Assembly: GCA_000708835.1 (NCBI GenBank) | Contig: DF237132.1 | Span: 93,424-157,423 of the forward strand | Length of the DNA stretch: 64,000 nucleotides | DNA from: Klebsormidium nitens | Lineage: Eukaryota; Streptophyta; Klebsormidiophyceae; Klebsormidiales; Klebsormidiaceae | Direction of reading: 5' to 3' | Part shown: positions 1 to 12,800 of the stretch, one piece after another | Numbering within the stretch: the stretch's first letter is position 1 | Layout: each line of letters starts with the position of its first letter | Notes under the pieces: generated by a model | What the model was told of the DNA's origin: nothing | Seen by the model: the letters and a program-made list of their open reading frames with translations, nothing else | Databases searched by the model: none | Position numbers and translations under genes: made by a program

Positions 1-488
1 AGGTCGGGCGTCTAAGCTGTGTTGATACATTTTTGTACCCTAATCTGGAAGAAATCGTACCGCTAGTGTAATTACAGGAAAGAGCTTCATTGAAAGAAAT
101 TCTATCGACTTGACTACCCTGCAAGAACCAGCAGTAGAATAAGGCTTCCTACAGCGCCTGGCAACGGCTCGGGGATCATGTGAAATGCAACCTAAGTGGA
201 GGAGTGTTGTTCCCCCCCTTTGGCACTGCTCCCCAGAATGCCAAGCGTTTGTCGCCATCTTGTGCCTTTCAAGCCAACTTTATATGTCGGACGCCGTCCA
301 TCTGTCCATTCTAACGGGAGACGCATCTCTTAGTCACGACCTTTCGACTCAGAGGTGCATTAGCTGATACACTTACTGAATACTCAGTCGTTGAGACAAC
401 AAGGACAGTCCCGTTGTCCTTGCGCTTATTTCAATGTAGAAATGTATCCCAAACTGTGACACGGGCGCACTCTCCTGATTGTCCTCAC

Positions 489-2481
489 CTTTCACAGCAA
501 GGACGGGGGGACTGTCACTCAGGCCCTTAAACTTGAGCTTTGGCAGCGTGAAGCTCCGGTCGAGCTTGCACTTCCGCTGCGCCTCCACCGAATCCAGCGC
601 AGTTTCGATGACGAACGTTTTGAAGCGGCGGTCCGTTCGGCAGCGCTCGTATGTGGCGGAGCCGATCACGAAGTCGTGCACGTCGCACTCCTTCCCAGCT
701 GCATTACAGATGAGTTGGTTGATCTCATGGAACGTGGGGACTCACTTTACACCCCGGTCGCTTCAAGGAAGAGGGGTAGAAAGCTCTTGGCAGGGAAAAC
801 GGGTTGTTCGTCGGCAGGGGGCTGTATGCCTACTATTTTATGTCTTCGCTTTTTACAGCTGATTCACTTGCACCTCTGGTCTGTGCCGCATCAAGATGAG
901 CCTTCGGGACAGCATTTACTGGACACATCAATCGTAGAGGACAGATCACCTCTGGAAACCGAAATCTGCTTCTGCGCCGTTTCGCCCCGGCCAGGTCCAA
1001 ATTTCCTTAGCGGAATTGTCTATACTGTACCCAATCAAGGCAACTCTTCTCTCCCGCAAGACAACGGCTGCCCCTGTCACCTATCTTCACCTTCTCGATT
1101 TCTCCAAACCGTCTCACCTTTGTCTTTCTCTTTGCGCGCTGTAGACAGGCTGTACGGAATGGACCAATCGGCTCCCGTGCTGTCGGTGCGTGGAGTTGAG
1201 GTCGCCGCACCGATCTTATCCGAGTGGCAAATGTTTATGAACGCCTGAGACAAGCGACAAACACTTACTTCATACCCCGACAGAACACTTTCTCTTTGTT
1301 TGGCGCTCTGTTGAGCTTTTCAATCATATCAGATCTCATAATTAGACTGTAGTCAGTGGCTCAACAAACACGAAATCCCTCCGTATGGGCAGCAAGTCAA
1401 GGTGCAAAGTGTCATTCAGCGTGTCAGCGGTCAGTGCACAAAGAAGCTGACAGTCTGGAAGACCATCTGGCACAGGATCTAAAAGCTCTCACCTTGGCCC
1501 CTGTAATCTTGTTTTTAGTCTTGACACAGAAGCCGGCATTTGGAGCCACCAGCTCCGTGTCCTTTCCATAGACAGCCCCACCCTGGCCCTCTCTTTCCAA
1601 CTGCCGGAGGTATTTCTCGTTCTCCTGTACCACCAGCACACAAGATTTCATGCTTTTTTGGAACTAAACAATGGGGTTTGCATACTAGTTGCTTGGATCC
1701 CCAATCTCCCTGATCTTACCATGTTCACTGAACCACACTCTATCTACCTTACTGAGCAGATTGGAGAGTTAAGGACATAGGCAAGGGTAAACTATCAGCT
1801 TGTGGGATCAAGCCTGTGCTTTTCAACCACATCCTTGTCACCGCTCAGAGACTTTTGCAGCTATGAGAGGATTGCATTTTAGAAGCTGGCCAAACAATGC
1901 TTCAAAACGTGCCTTTTGAAAGACAACGTTGCTAATGTCGTCATTCTTGTAATGCACTCACCTCTCGTAGCTTGGGGTCCTCCATTTCCCTGGCATACTC
2001 ACTCAACATTTCCACAAACTTTGGGTCCTTCATAGCCTTCTCAAATCTGCCAAGCTCCTGCAACAAAAGTAGAGTAGACAAGCGTTAGCGTGCCAGCTTT
2101 GCCAGGTCAACCGAGCAATTGAGAGGTCGGCCTACCCCACTTTTGAAATGGATGAGCTACACTCAGTGAAGGGAAGATACCATTTTTGCTGCTGACATCA
2201 GAGGCACTATGGGAATTACGCAGGCAATCCTCTGCCGCACTCGGATTGCATTAGACATACTCAGCCACCCATGTGACCTCTCACAAGTAGCTCAGAAGTT
2301 CTCAATTTGAGAAGTATGTTGACAACTGAGGTAGATGTTTAAGTTTTGGGAGCAATAGAAACTCTCTTGAAGTTTTACATCAAAAGGTTGATGCCTCAGG
2401 CTTTACCTCTGTTGATAGGTCCAGGTCTTCGAGGGCGCGGCCCGCATGTTTCCTGCTGGACTCCATGCTAGCTCCCGGCAT
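489..2481 (-). CDS. DNAAF2: Kintoun/DNAAF2-type PIH1 protein, 5' part (3' end not resolved)
   Basis: Cytoplasmic factor that works with HSP90/HSP70 chaperones to pre-assemble axonemal dynein arms (known for animal Kintoun and Chlamydomonas PF13). Exons in transcript order: 2481-2407, 2057-1962, 1624-1493, 1244-1118, 698-489; all junctions are GT-AG and keep phase. The about 213 residues read as the N-terminal helical part (ALEDLDLS, then FEKAMKDPKFVEMLSEYA) followed by a PIH1 domain (GFCVKTKN, AFINICHSDKIG, DWSIPYSL, CDVHDFVIGSATYERC, ETALDSVE, CKLDRSFTLPKLKFKG). The N-terminal ALEDLDLS and the KLDR..K.K.KG ending favour DNAAF2 over other PIH1 proteins. The last exon ends in phase 1 at a GT donor. 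I found no convincing exon in 1-488, so the CS-type C-terminal half probably lies off the left edge. The start is the ATG at 2481, in frame with the first conserved block. Identity is confident; the 3' end is open. Confidence 0.85.
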
Positions 2482-4457
2482 AGCGACAGCTGGGCGCAAA
2501 GCCCGGATGCCTGCCTGTCTCGATGGCTTTATTATTCCGTCCTGTACCTCAGAAAATGTGCTCTTCCAGCTGATCAACAAAATTTCTTCTGAGCTTGGGC
2601 CATTGGAACAAGCGGTGCTGAGTGAAGGACTATGAGTCTGACTAGCTGCGCCGGTGGGTCCTTGTAGACTGCGACTTTGCAGTCAGAATTTGAAATTTGA
2701 GGAAGCGAAGCTGAGCACAGCATGCAGCCCTGGACAGTGGTCCGTGGAGGTGCACCTACAAGTAGCCTCGGCTCTGACCGTAACGGTCTAACGATCGGAC
2801 TGGATCCAGGATACCGGACTTTAACGTACACGAGTGTCTAGAAGGTCTGTACCGTCCGATGAAAAGCTCCATGCGTAACGACCGTCAGAATGAAAACGCG
2901 CGCGCAACTACCTAAATCGACGTCCACAGAGGACTCATTCGTATAAAACCTTTGAAGTCGACATCGACAACATGCGCAGAGCTAGGGGGGCCCAGCTAGG
3001 TACCAGGTATTGCGCGGGTATCGTGGTCCAGGTTGCATCGATGAGCGAGGGTAGGTAGGAAGCTAGCTGTAGGGGAACGGGTGGGGTTAAGTCAGGGGTT
3101 AAGGTGTGTACTGTCTTGAAGGAGCTAATACGATATGCGCAGATGTACCTTGAGACCTTGATTATACAGACCGGCCAATGATGATCGATGCATGCACATT
3201 GTTTCGTCGCCAGCTCTGACCAGCTTGCGTACGTCGGGTCCGACTCTATTCGATATTAAGAGCTTTTGTATGCGCAGGCCCGCATGACGTCGAGATTGTG
3301 ACAGACGTACGTTGCTCGAGTCTGACTCGCTTGTCTCTTTCTCTCCATTTCAGCGGAACTTGTAAACGACGGATTGCTCCATGCACAGCATTTGCTATTT
3401 CCCCACAGCTTTGGCGTAATTGCGGATGTCGAAATAGTTCCTCTGTTAATTTTGCCATCTTCGATCATGGGATTCTGGCATGAACACTCGGATCGAGCAA
3501 ACTTGAAGAATGCGAAGTCTCGGACGCGTTTGAGATGTGTTGCGACAACCATATTTGGTGACGACGAGGTGACAACATGCACTGATTCCCTGTACTTCAA
3601 AACATGAAATAAGTATGTGCATAGCTATGTACAGCTTCTTCACATTAGAACGCCGCACAATGCAACATCAGACCTCCGATTAGCGCTGCGCTCGAAGGCA
3701 GGCTGACTTCGACAGATGATATATATCATTGAAACGCATCAGCTTGATCAGGTCTGGCCAGAAAGCTAATATAGAGTGAGTATGTGAGTATGATTGAAAC
3801 GCTCGGCTAATGTATACGAAGGGCGCGGCTTATTATCAGTTCACACCAAGGTACGCATTAAAATAGACGTTGGCCCTGGTGACTTCAACCTCGTGTGGAA
3901 AACTGGCATGGTCTTTCACTTTTTCGGATGCAATTCCGACCGCAGTTTGGATCATCTTCAAGTGGATTTCAGCCACTGTGCATCAGGATCCAGATTGCGT
4001 CGTCCAACAGGATGACAATTTCTAAAAAACGTGTTGCCACCATTGCTAGCTTATTTTGCGGGTTCGATTCATGAAGTAAGTGCCATCCTCATTTTGGCGG
4101 GTATCATCCACTGACATTGTTTCTCCGGGGGCCGCGGCCCTGCCGGCCCTGTCGGCCCCATGTCTTGTGCAAGGGCATCATAATGAGGGTATCCATCTGG
4201 ATCCTTCAAACATTCTCCCTGCTACCTAATCTTCCCCCTAATATGAAGTCGCCATAAGACCACAGATTAATTTTAGTGAGTTGCGATACTTATACTGCAG
4301 TCTTTTTGCGCTGCAGTCAATCAGCCACCGGATCTTACGTTTCTTTGTTGTCTTGCTATATTGACTGCCAAAGCCAAGGTACTACCAGGTTATTAGGAAT
4401 AGGAGTATTACAGAATTGCAGTATTGTACATATGAAGACAACGTGGAGGATCAGAAC
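2482..4457. other. intergenic stretch, no gene seen
   Basis: About 2 kb between the DNAAF2 start and the end of the next minus-strand gene. It should hold the DNAAF2 promoter and 5' UTR and the 3' UTR of the coiled-coil gene. A short GC-rich run with repeated GGCC elements sits at about 4128-4162. Open frames here are short, overlap on both strands, and show no family resemblance or splice logic. Confidence 0.5.
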
Positions 4458-5549
4458 TCACTGCTGCTTGGCAGCCTTCTTTGCAGCATCCAACTGTTGC
4501 TTCTTCTCCGCAATCTCGTGGGCGAGCTGCTCTGCTTGTTCCAATTTCTGCTCAGCAAGCTCTTCGCGAAGCTGCAAAATGATTGCTTGAGTGAGCTTTT
4601 GAGTCAACAATGTGAATGACTCAATGCAATAAACAAAAAGTTCAGAATTCTGACCTGTGCAATGCTCGACTCGAAGCCAATGTATTGTGATATAACAGAC
4701 AGCATCGCCTGCATATTCGTGCATTCAGATGCCGTGACGGAGAACGGGCAGGTTGTCAATCACAATCGCAGGAAGCACCTTCCAGTGAAAGAGAGTGTCA
4801 AAGTGGCTGCCGGTGAGCAGTTTTTTGAAAGTTCCACAATGCCTACCTTAGTATCTTTCACAACTCCTTCCTGCAATCAAGAATGAATAGCATTAGCAAT
4901 CAGGTGCCAACCTAACACAAATCAAACAGCTCGCATAGTCACACCTGACAGAGCTTAAAGTCGAAAGAAATACTGCAGAAATCTTAGCTGGTCTCCACCT
5001 TGCACAGTTGGAGGATGTCCAATACGCTAAGTCCAGTGGCCTAAGTTTAGATGCCTTGATCAGCAAAAGGGAGCGCCACAACAATGTATGTGAGCAATGT
5101 GAACCAGGTTCAATGCAGTTGACATCGTCATGATTCTGCAAGGTCGATCCCTTGCGGTACCTAGGATCTGGACTGCAGTTACATCCAGGGGCAACTGAGA
5201 CCAAAGTGGATTCAAAGGAAGTCCTTGACAACTCCCGCGAGTATGCTTCGCTGAATTCACAATGCTCTGAGAGAAGCTGACCTGAGTAGAAAGCTGAGTC
5301 CAGATACTGGATTTGGACAACTGAACTGGACTTTACCAAGCCTGCGCTCAACCAAACCCTCACTATATGACATGATAGGTATGTAAAATGAAACAAAAGC
5401 ATATTCGTAAATTATGAAGTACTGAGAGATGTTTCTTGAAGGCAAGCAAATCTCAAGCAGCTTACCAGCGACTCCTCAGCTGCAGCTTTAGCTTCGTCAT
5501 GAGTGTGCTGGTGCTCTGGGTCTGCGTGATGGTGGCCAGTGCTCGCCAT
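4458..5549 (-). CDS. small histidine-rich coiled-coil protein, 91 aa, function unknown
   Basis: Four exons in transcript order: 5549-5466, 4870-4847, 4708-4655, 4571-4458. All are bounded by GT-AG sites; the 84, 24 and 54 nt exons keep phase 0 and the last ends at TGA 4460-4458. The product starts with a His/Asp/Glu-rich stretch (MASTGHHHADPEHQHTHDEA), continues through a short amphipathic segment (AMLSVISQYIGFESSIAQ), and ends in a long charged helix with heptad character (LREELAEQKLEQAEQLAHE, then a Lys/Ala-rich tail). There is no signal peptide or membrane segment. I do not recognise the family. The final codons overlap a GTGAGT that could act as a donor, so a longer form is possible. Conserved phase over four exons makes a real gene likely. 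It lies on the same strand as DNAAF2 and head-to-head with the rubredoxin gene. Confidence 0.6.
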
Positions 5550-6493
5550 GACTCTGTTGGGACTTATTCCTGGAATCAAATTGGGCTAACCAGTTTGTCT
5601 GTGGGTTCAATCAATAAAATATGGGGACTCCCTGAGAAATGACGGCGGAGTTGAAAACTTTTTGAAAGGAAGCAAGGAGCATATACATACCTGAGGCTGA
5701 CCAGTCTGCTTTCTCAAACGTGCTTCTCTTTCTGGCATCTGCTCTTTACTGCGATGCTGCTTGAAGTTGTACTATAGGGACCTAGTAGCAATGCTGGGCA
5801 AGAGCCGGGCCGGGGAATGTCTCCACAAACAACGAATTACGCTTTGCCAAGTGGATTGCCAACGTGGCAGCACCTGACGTCACGTATCCAGCTGTCAGGA
5901 CGAATCCCGTCTGGTGGTCCGTTCCTAAAACCGATGATCCAACGGTAGCGGTCAAAAGCAGCCGACCACAGTCTCATCTATCATTCGTTCCGCCTGTATC
6001 CAATCGGACGGTCTGCGTCTGCTTGGATGCAACCGGGATCCAACGATCGTAAACATCGCCACACGCAGCGACAATCTATCGACCGTCGATAAAAACCGTC
6101 CATGTAGAGCGCTTTCACCACGTTGCGTGCATGCAAAAATTGCATGCAGGCCAAGCCTTAGCCAAAGGACCCCTTCCAAGTGGCCGCCTCGCAATGGCCA
6201 GCAGCCCTTCTTCAGGATGATGTGGCTCCCAATTGCAGTTCCCCAGTGAGGGCGGAGCTCCTTTGGCATACGTTGATCGCCACGTCCCTTCATGAGCTGT
6301 CTTCTCTGCAGTGGAACTGTGGAAGGAAGCTCAAAAGCACTGCACCAAAAGCTCTTGTAATCCTTGCCGATTCCTCATTCACAGACACCAAGTTGCTTAC
6401 ACACCTCTCACCGGCAACAATCTTCGAAAAAGCTAGCTTGATCACCTTCCTTCACCGTTAGAAACCGCCCGTAGAAAGCTAAGATCAGCGAAA
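5550..6493. promoter_or_regulatory. divergent intergenic region between coiled-coil and rubredoxin genes
   Basis: The 944 bp between two outward-facing start codons must hold both 5' UTRs and probably both promoters. I see no clear TATA box. Short frames in it have no recognisable content. Confidence 0.4.
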
Positions 6494-8604
6494 ATGGCTT
6501 CCAGCATGATGACCAGGGCCGTCTCCAGCGGCGCGGCGTTCGCCGCCGCGCCCATGGATCGCATGACGAGGCAAAGCATGACCGCACGGCCGGCATTCAT
6601 GGGGTCTGCCATCAGGGCTGTTAGGCCGGCAGGTAGGTTGTTTCATGACGTGCTGGAAAGCCAACAATATACTTTTGTAGGCTATGCTTGAGCTCGCCAA
6701 TGCAGGGGTGGCAATAACAGTCACTGCGCAGGGTTCTGCGGGACGGGCATTGCCTTGAATGAAGATGTACCATTGTCTGAGCGTGTGACACTACTTCTCA
6801 CAGCTCAGCGGTACTTGAGCAATGGCCTCAGATGGCCTCTTTGAGTTTAAGATATTGGCCTGCGGTTCTTCAAAAAACCTCCTTGACGTTGGGTTTATTG
6901 CATTTCACTGCAAGTGCCGCTGAGGTCAGGAGGAGTCCAGTCATGCCCATAACTCCTGCTCAGGGTGATGTTTGGAACCGAGAGTCAGGGACAATGACTG
7001 GCTGCGCATTGTCAAATTCTTTGAAGAACCCCAGGAATGTGCTTAATACTCAAGAGTGCAGAAGTCCTTTGTGTCTGGCACCAGCAAGACGATTGGTTGT
7101 GTCTGCAAGCACTTAATAAGGTCTTCTCTTTATTTCATGTAGTTATGTCCCGGTCAAGCCGCGGCCTGTCTGTGCGCGCGGACGCCAAGGTGCAGCCCAC
7201 AGAGAGGACTGGCGAGGCGGACCAGGGCAGCGTGCGGAGCGGTGTGAGTGGCAATGAGGCGCCCAGGGGACACATGACCACAAACGCCCCTCTTGGCCAG
7301 GGCAAGGTGCGGTTCTGTTCCTGCATTAAGTTTTGCATGCATTTTGCTTGGGTTGCCTATGTCCTGCCTGGACATTGGCAAACCACCTGCGAACTGACTG
7401 ATGTTGGCAGACTTGCTCTGATTATAGTGAGGGAACTCAAGAGCGACACGTGAATCTACTTGGAGAATGATTACGAGTGGACATACACCCCCTCTTACGG
7501 TTTACATTCTTGGAAAATGACAGTAGTCCTACGGTTTGAAATGACATTTGACTCTGGGCTGGGCTCAAAGAACCACTGCGAAGGCGACAATGTGTGGACC
7601 TTGGTGCTTTTACGCAAAATGACGAATTCAGGAAATATTCATCAAAGAGGTATGAAGCTAATGTAGTCAGATTTCAGCTTGTTACCTACTTGCATTTCTT
7701 AGTCCTTCCTCTGCAATCATTCATCACTGTGTCAGTCATTCAATTAAATCTGTTTGTACGAGGAGAAAAGCTCGCCATTGAGAGGTTGGTTTGCGCACTC
7801 AAATTCCACACACCCTCTTCATATGGCGAGATGCGTCCTTTAAGTGGTCAATATTGTGTGTGCTTGACATACCACATTCTTATGAGAACGGACTCATACT
7901 TGCAGGGCCCTGTGGGTGAGAGGATCGCTTACCTGTGCAACTCCTGCGGATATGTGTATGACCAGGAGACGCCCTGGGAGGATGTTGCTGACGACTATCA
8001 GTGCCCAGGTAAACTTCTTTGCCGTTTCTGATTGACGGTGATTTGTCATGATCGTACGAACCGTTTCTATAATGGCCAGTTGGCCAGTGAAGTATAGAGC
8101 TCTACCATCAAGTCGCAGTTGACCGACTGTCAATGCAACCCGTGCAATTTAGGGGTTCACCGTTCACCAACAATATAGGGGAACGAAATGAACGCTTGTT
8201 TACTGCACGAAAGAACATCGGATTAGATGTACAAAACACCACCTGGACTAGACAGAAACATACAGGAAGGACAGGAAGACTTTGTTATTATACATTCCCA
8301 ATAACCACACATTCAATCCTTTGCCCTGGTACTAGCTTTAGTTGCCGGTTCAAAAGTCCGGCCGACTTGATCAGACGTTTCCTGGCTTCTGTTCGGAAGA
8401 TTGTAGTATCCAATCATCTCGATTCAAAATAAATTTGAATCGATATGTCGCATTCGGAAAATATTGCGCACCTGGGAAGTTGACCTGACTTGTACTCATG
8501 AATAGCTCGTTACCTTTGCAGTTTGCTCAGCGCCCAAGGAGTCCTTCACCGTCCAAAACGCAACAGTCGGAGAGATGGAGCAGCTCGACGATGAGAAAGC
8601 GTAG
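6494..8604 (+). CDS. plastid-targeted rubredoxin-domain protein, 162 aa
   Basis: One-electron carrier with a single iron held by four cysteines; in plants and algae such proteins act in the plastid, mostly around thylakoids. Exons: 6494-6632, 7143-7306, 7906-8008, 8522-8604; the total of 489 nt closes in frame. Residues 1 to about 65 are rich in Ser, Ala, Arg and Met with few acids (MASSMMTRAVSSGAAFAAAP), typical of a chloroplast transit peptide. The rubredoxin knuckles are C112-N-S-C115-GYVYD and C134-P-V-C137, with the usual DDYQCP between them. The last intron splits the second knuckle, after the first base of the valine codon. Unlike the photosystem II-linked RBD1/RubA group, no membrane helix follows: the protein ends about 25 residues later in an acidic tail (QLDDEKA). 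It therefore resembles the small soluble plant rubredoxin-like proteins. The partner is unknown. Confidence 0.88.
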
Positions 8605-9810
8605 GTCTAATGAAGGACTGATAGCGTAATTGATTTTGTGTCGTGTTGAGGAAATTGTTAGCGTTGCCAAATATTGATTGTGACCTCGATCAGGAACATT
8701 TTGTTGTGGAAGCTGACGGTGTGACGGTTGTGCCGAAAGGCGGAAAACATTGTACAGCGTTGTAATCTATAGACCTAGTGTGTGCTCTTTTGAAAGGGAT
8801 AGCTAGGTTTAGTAAGCCTCGTGCACAGTGACGAGTTTGTCAAACAAGCAAACTGGACGCAACGAAGGATGGGAACTAAGCAACATCCAAACTGAAGAGA
8901 AGGTTTTTAACGGAAAATTGTGACTCGCGAATCTGCAACTTACACACGTAACGCTGCCAGAAGGATCAATTGGTGTGTGCACACTGTGCGAGAAGGAAAC
9001 AGTTCTGTCAACTCGTGTTGCAAGATATGTTTGTGTGTGGAATGACAAGTACAAACCATCGAAAATGGGAAAAACAAATTCTGACTGCTGTCGCACGTGT
9101 GCGCGCTGATTCACTCACAATTCGCCTGAAAAGTGAAGTATGAAATAAGAAATTATCATTATAGTGCATGGGGAAAGTTGAATTGTGGGGCGTACATCCT
9201 CGAATCAATGTTTACACTTGCCAAATCGCAAATTCAGCGTTATAGTTCGAAACTATGAAATTCCGACCTGTGGACTGATCGACTGAATCTTGTAGAATAT
9301 ATTGTGTGCAAGCGGATATGGCATGTGCAAATATATTACCATGTACACTTTTACTTTACATTACATTTAGTAACGAAACCTATATATTTAACATTAGGCT
9401 TCCCAATCGTACCTAGCAATTGACAGATTGACTCGTGTGATCTATGTGCGATCCGTTGGTGCAGTATTTCGTGTGAGCTAATTCTACGATCGACTTCACT
9501 GCATGCAATGATATATGACAGAGTCCTTCGATCATTACCTTTTATTACGTTTACACTTTTCCGGTGCAGTACACGGCGTTGGAATATAAGGCCGCGCGGA
9601 AGATGCGTTTTATATCACGTAAGAGTACATTTTGTCTGCATGCGGCAAAGATCGACACGAACCACTCTGGTATTGTGATATATCAATGGCCGCATATGTG
9701 AGCAGATAAGATCTTGACCTGGATCAGGAACTTTGATAGGATAACCTCAAGCAGGCTGGAAAAAAGCAACCTGCTCCGGACGATACGCTGACCATTCGCG
9801 CCACAGCAAT
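8605..9810. other. AT-richer intergenic region, convergent 3' ends
   Basis: Lies between the stop codons of the rubredoxin gene (+) and the WD40 gene (-). It is visibly more AT-rich than its neighbours from about 9120 to 9700. It should hold both 3' UTRs and polyadenylation sites. No coding signal seen. Confidence 0.5.
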
Positions 9811-12800
9811 TCAAATGGTAAACGTCCCAATCTCGGCGTTGTTCCTATAAAGCGTCACCGTCCGATCCTGCTTGGGTTCCAGCCGCAGGCTCAGATCCAG
9901 CCCCTGCGTCACCGCACTCAGATACTCTATTGACGTTCTCCGACTCCGGCTCATTTCCCCAGTTCTCGCGCCCAATTTTGGCTCAAGTCCTGACGAGCCC
10001 AGACCCGGCAAAGGCGGAAGCACCACCATTTTACTGCACTGCACGAGCGTGCTGGTTCGGCGCATGTTCGCCCACCAAGCGGCGCCGAGGTTCCACCACC
10101 GCAGCGCGGAATTCGGGCGGGAATAGGCGACCACGCCCTCGCCGTCCGATGAGAAACAGACGGCCGCGATGCTGCCGTACGTGGTCGCGGCGGCGCCCTC
10201 GGCTTTGGAGAGGACGTGCGAGAGCGTGGCGTTGACGCCGTTGTGCGTCGCGGGCCCGCCGCTCGCGTCGAGGACGCGCATCTGCGGGTGGGGAAGACGG
10301 GCTGCTTAGAAGCGGCCCGACACTAGACGCGCGTCTGTACCGGACGATATTCGTAGGCGAATCTGTTGGATGATCAGAGTCCTTTGAGTCCGTTTTTAAT
10401 TCAGAATACCAGACCGGTAGAGCAGGCCATAGGCTGCATGGCCAGTCCGCACCAATCGGCTGACAAGCTAGCCGCCCAACACTCTAGACAACTTTTGCAA
10501 ACTGTCTTCCGACTTTCCCAATAGCTGTACTTGAAACGCACGACAAGTAATGCAATTGTCCCATCTTGACATTACGTTCTGGAATGCATTCTGAAGGGCT
10601 GAGTCAGCGCCATGGTCCACATCGACCCATGATCCGCAGCCATGCCGCTGAGGCAATTTTCCCATCGCGCTGCGGTCGAAACGACTCACCTTGAATGCAT
10701 TTTGAAGATCGTACACGTCGATCTTGAGCGCGTTGGCATCCCCGATGGGGTCGCCCACCGCGAGCCGCATGCTCTCCTGGTGGTAGGCGACCATGGGGTA
10801 TATTCTCACCAGCTCCAGTAGCACCTGCGGGCAGGAGCGAGAGTGCGATCATTGTGGTCCTCGCAAGAGCCGGTGGGATGTCTGCAGTTGACGTCAGTGC
10901 GGTCAGCGAAAGGGGGCGTGCAAGCGAAGGGAGCCGTGCTCGATAAGTTCACGTGCCATGCAATACCAGCGAATGCGGGTTGGAACCAGAACCGACCAGC
11001 GGACTCGCATGGTGTTCTTATCAAATTGGGGTGACAGGGACAATCGACATCCAAGCGCAAAAGAAAGACTGGCTCTTGCGAAGGTAGGAGTGCTAGAGCT
11101 GGGAGATGCGTCTCCAACGGTAACGACAGGGCTTGCAACGTAAGAGCGGGGCACTCAGCAGAAGAACCCGAAATGACAGGATGAAAAGTTGAGGGATAAG
11201 GGGAGGTGCTGGGAAGAACGTGGAGGACCACATCGAGAAGGATGAGTAGCAACGTACAGGAAAGGGGGGGAAAGGCCCCAAGAAAAGGCTCGCTTTGCGT
11301 TTTTTTCAGGAGAATGGATCAGCTTTCAGGACACGCAACCACAAGGAAACCACAGAAGAAAGAACTGAAGGATGCGGACACGAGCAGATTAAGAAGCTCT
11401 GCGCGACCGCACCTCCTGACCATGCCCAACCGCACCTCCTGACAAACGCCACCAGCACGCAGCCAGCGGACGGCTGGTTGCGCCTAACGAGGGGTGACTT
11501 GAACTGTGTATTAACTCGTGAAGCTGTCTATCACAATCTTGCTCTGACAGAGGATGCTTCCATCAGAAGGTACACTTGATGGCACTCAACGAATTTGAAG
11601 GACAAAGGATGGCAAGTAGTCGTTCCTGTACCGATCTGGAAACCAACGCGGCTTACCGCCATCGCAGTCTGGAGGCAGACTTTGCGGAGTGCGGGCAGCG
11701 CGGGATCGATGACGTGGACGACGACCGCGACGAGCTGGCTCAGGTGGGGCACGAGCACGCGCGAGTTGGCGCGCACCGCGCGGATGAGCGCCATAAGCGC
11801 GGTCAGGTGCGCGGGCGACTCGGGGGACACCGTGTCGCACTGGTGCTGCATCGGGGAAGGGGAACCGGTTAGTTGAGCGGAAGTGAGAAACAGACCTGGA
11901 CTTGTTCGATTTCCCCGTTCCCCAGATTAGTTAAGCGGGAGTTTGAGCTGATCTTGGGAAACACGGTCTTGCACTGGTGCTGCATGGGGGAAGGGGACTT
12001 AAAGTTACGGCTTCCTTAAAATCCAAAGCAAGGAGGAGTGTGCCACGAACTTGCCCGTCTGCTTCATATTGCCTTGCAATTCGTTCTGCTGTGCGTTGAG
12101 ACAGAAGCAGACCTACAAGTGCCCGAGCACAGTTTTGGATGTTAAATGCCAATGAAGGCCTATCAGCTCAAGTAGCGGTTGCAGTGCTCTCCCTAAAAGG
12201 TGACATGGTTTTGCACTAGTCGCCAAGAATAATCGACCGGGTTCTCGCTCTTATGAAAGCCCCTGTGGCTGCTTTTATCAAGCTTACTTTCGGAGAGCCG
12301 TCTAGCTTTGGTCGTGCGGGGGAAGCGGGACCGTTATCCAGAAGAGCAACATTTCTCTCTTTTCATCTCAGCTTGAGGCACAATTTGGACTCAAGGACCG
12401 GCATACGAAAGCCGCTGTGCCTTTTGCAATTCCGCAGCGCCCCGATCGACCTACATGATGATCAAGCGGACCTCACATCTTCTTCTGCGGCAATCCTCGT
12501 CAAAGCCGAGCCACAATCCAAACCTAACCCCAACTCTAAGCAACCTCAAACGCAAACTCAGGCCCAACCCCCACTTCGAGAGCGAAACTGAACCCCAATC
12601 GTAAAACTCCGAAGCCCCTTACCCTTACGACCTGCAGAAATCCCGGTAGGTCTGCCGCAGCCAGCGCCGGCAGCAAATTGCTCGCCAGACTCTCGCGCAC
12701 CACCATCGCGACGGCGGGAGAGATCCCGCCTTCTCCCGATGGGGTTTTGGGGGTTTCCGACTTCGCTTTCGCTCCGCTCAGGCGCTCCGTCATGCCAAGG

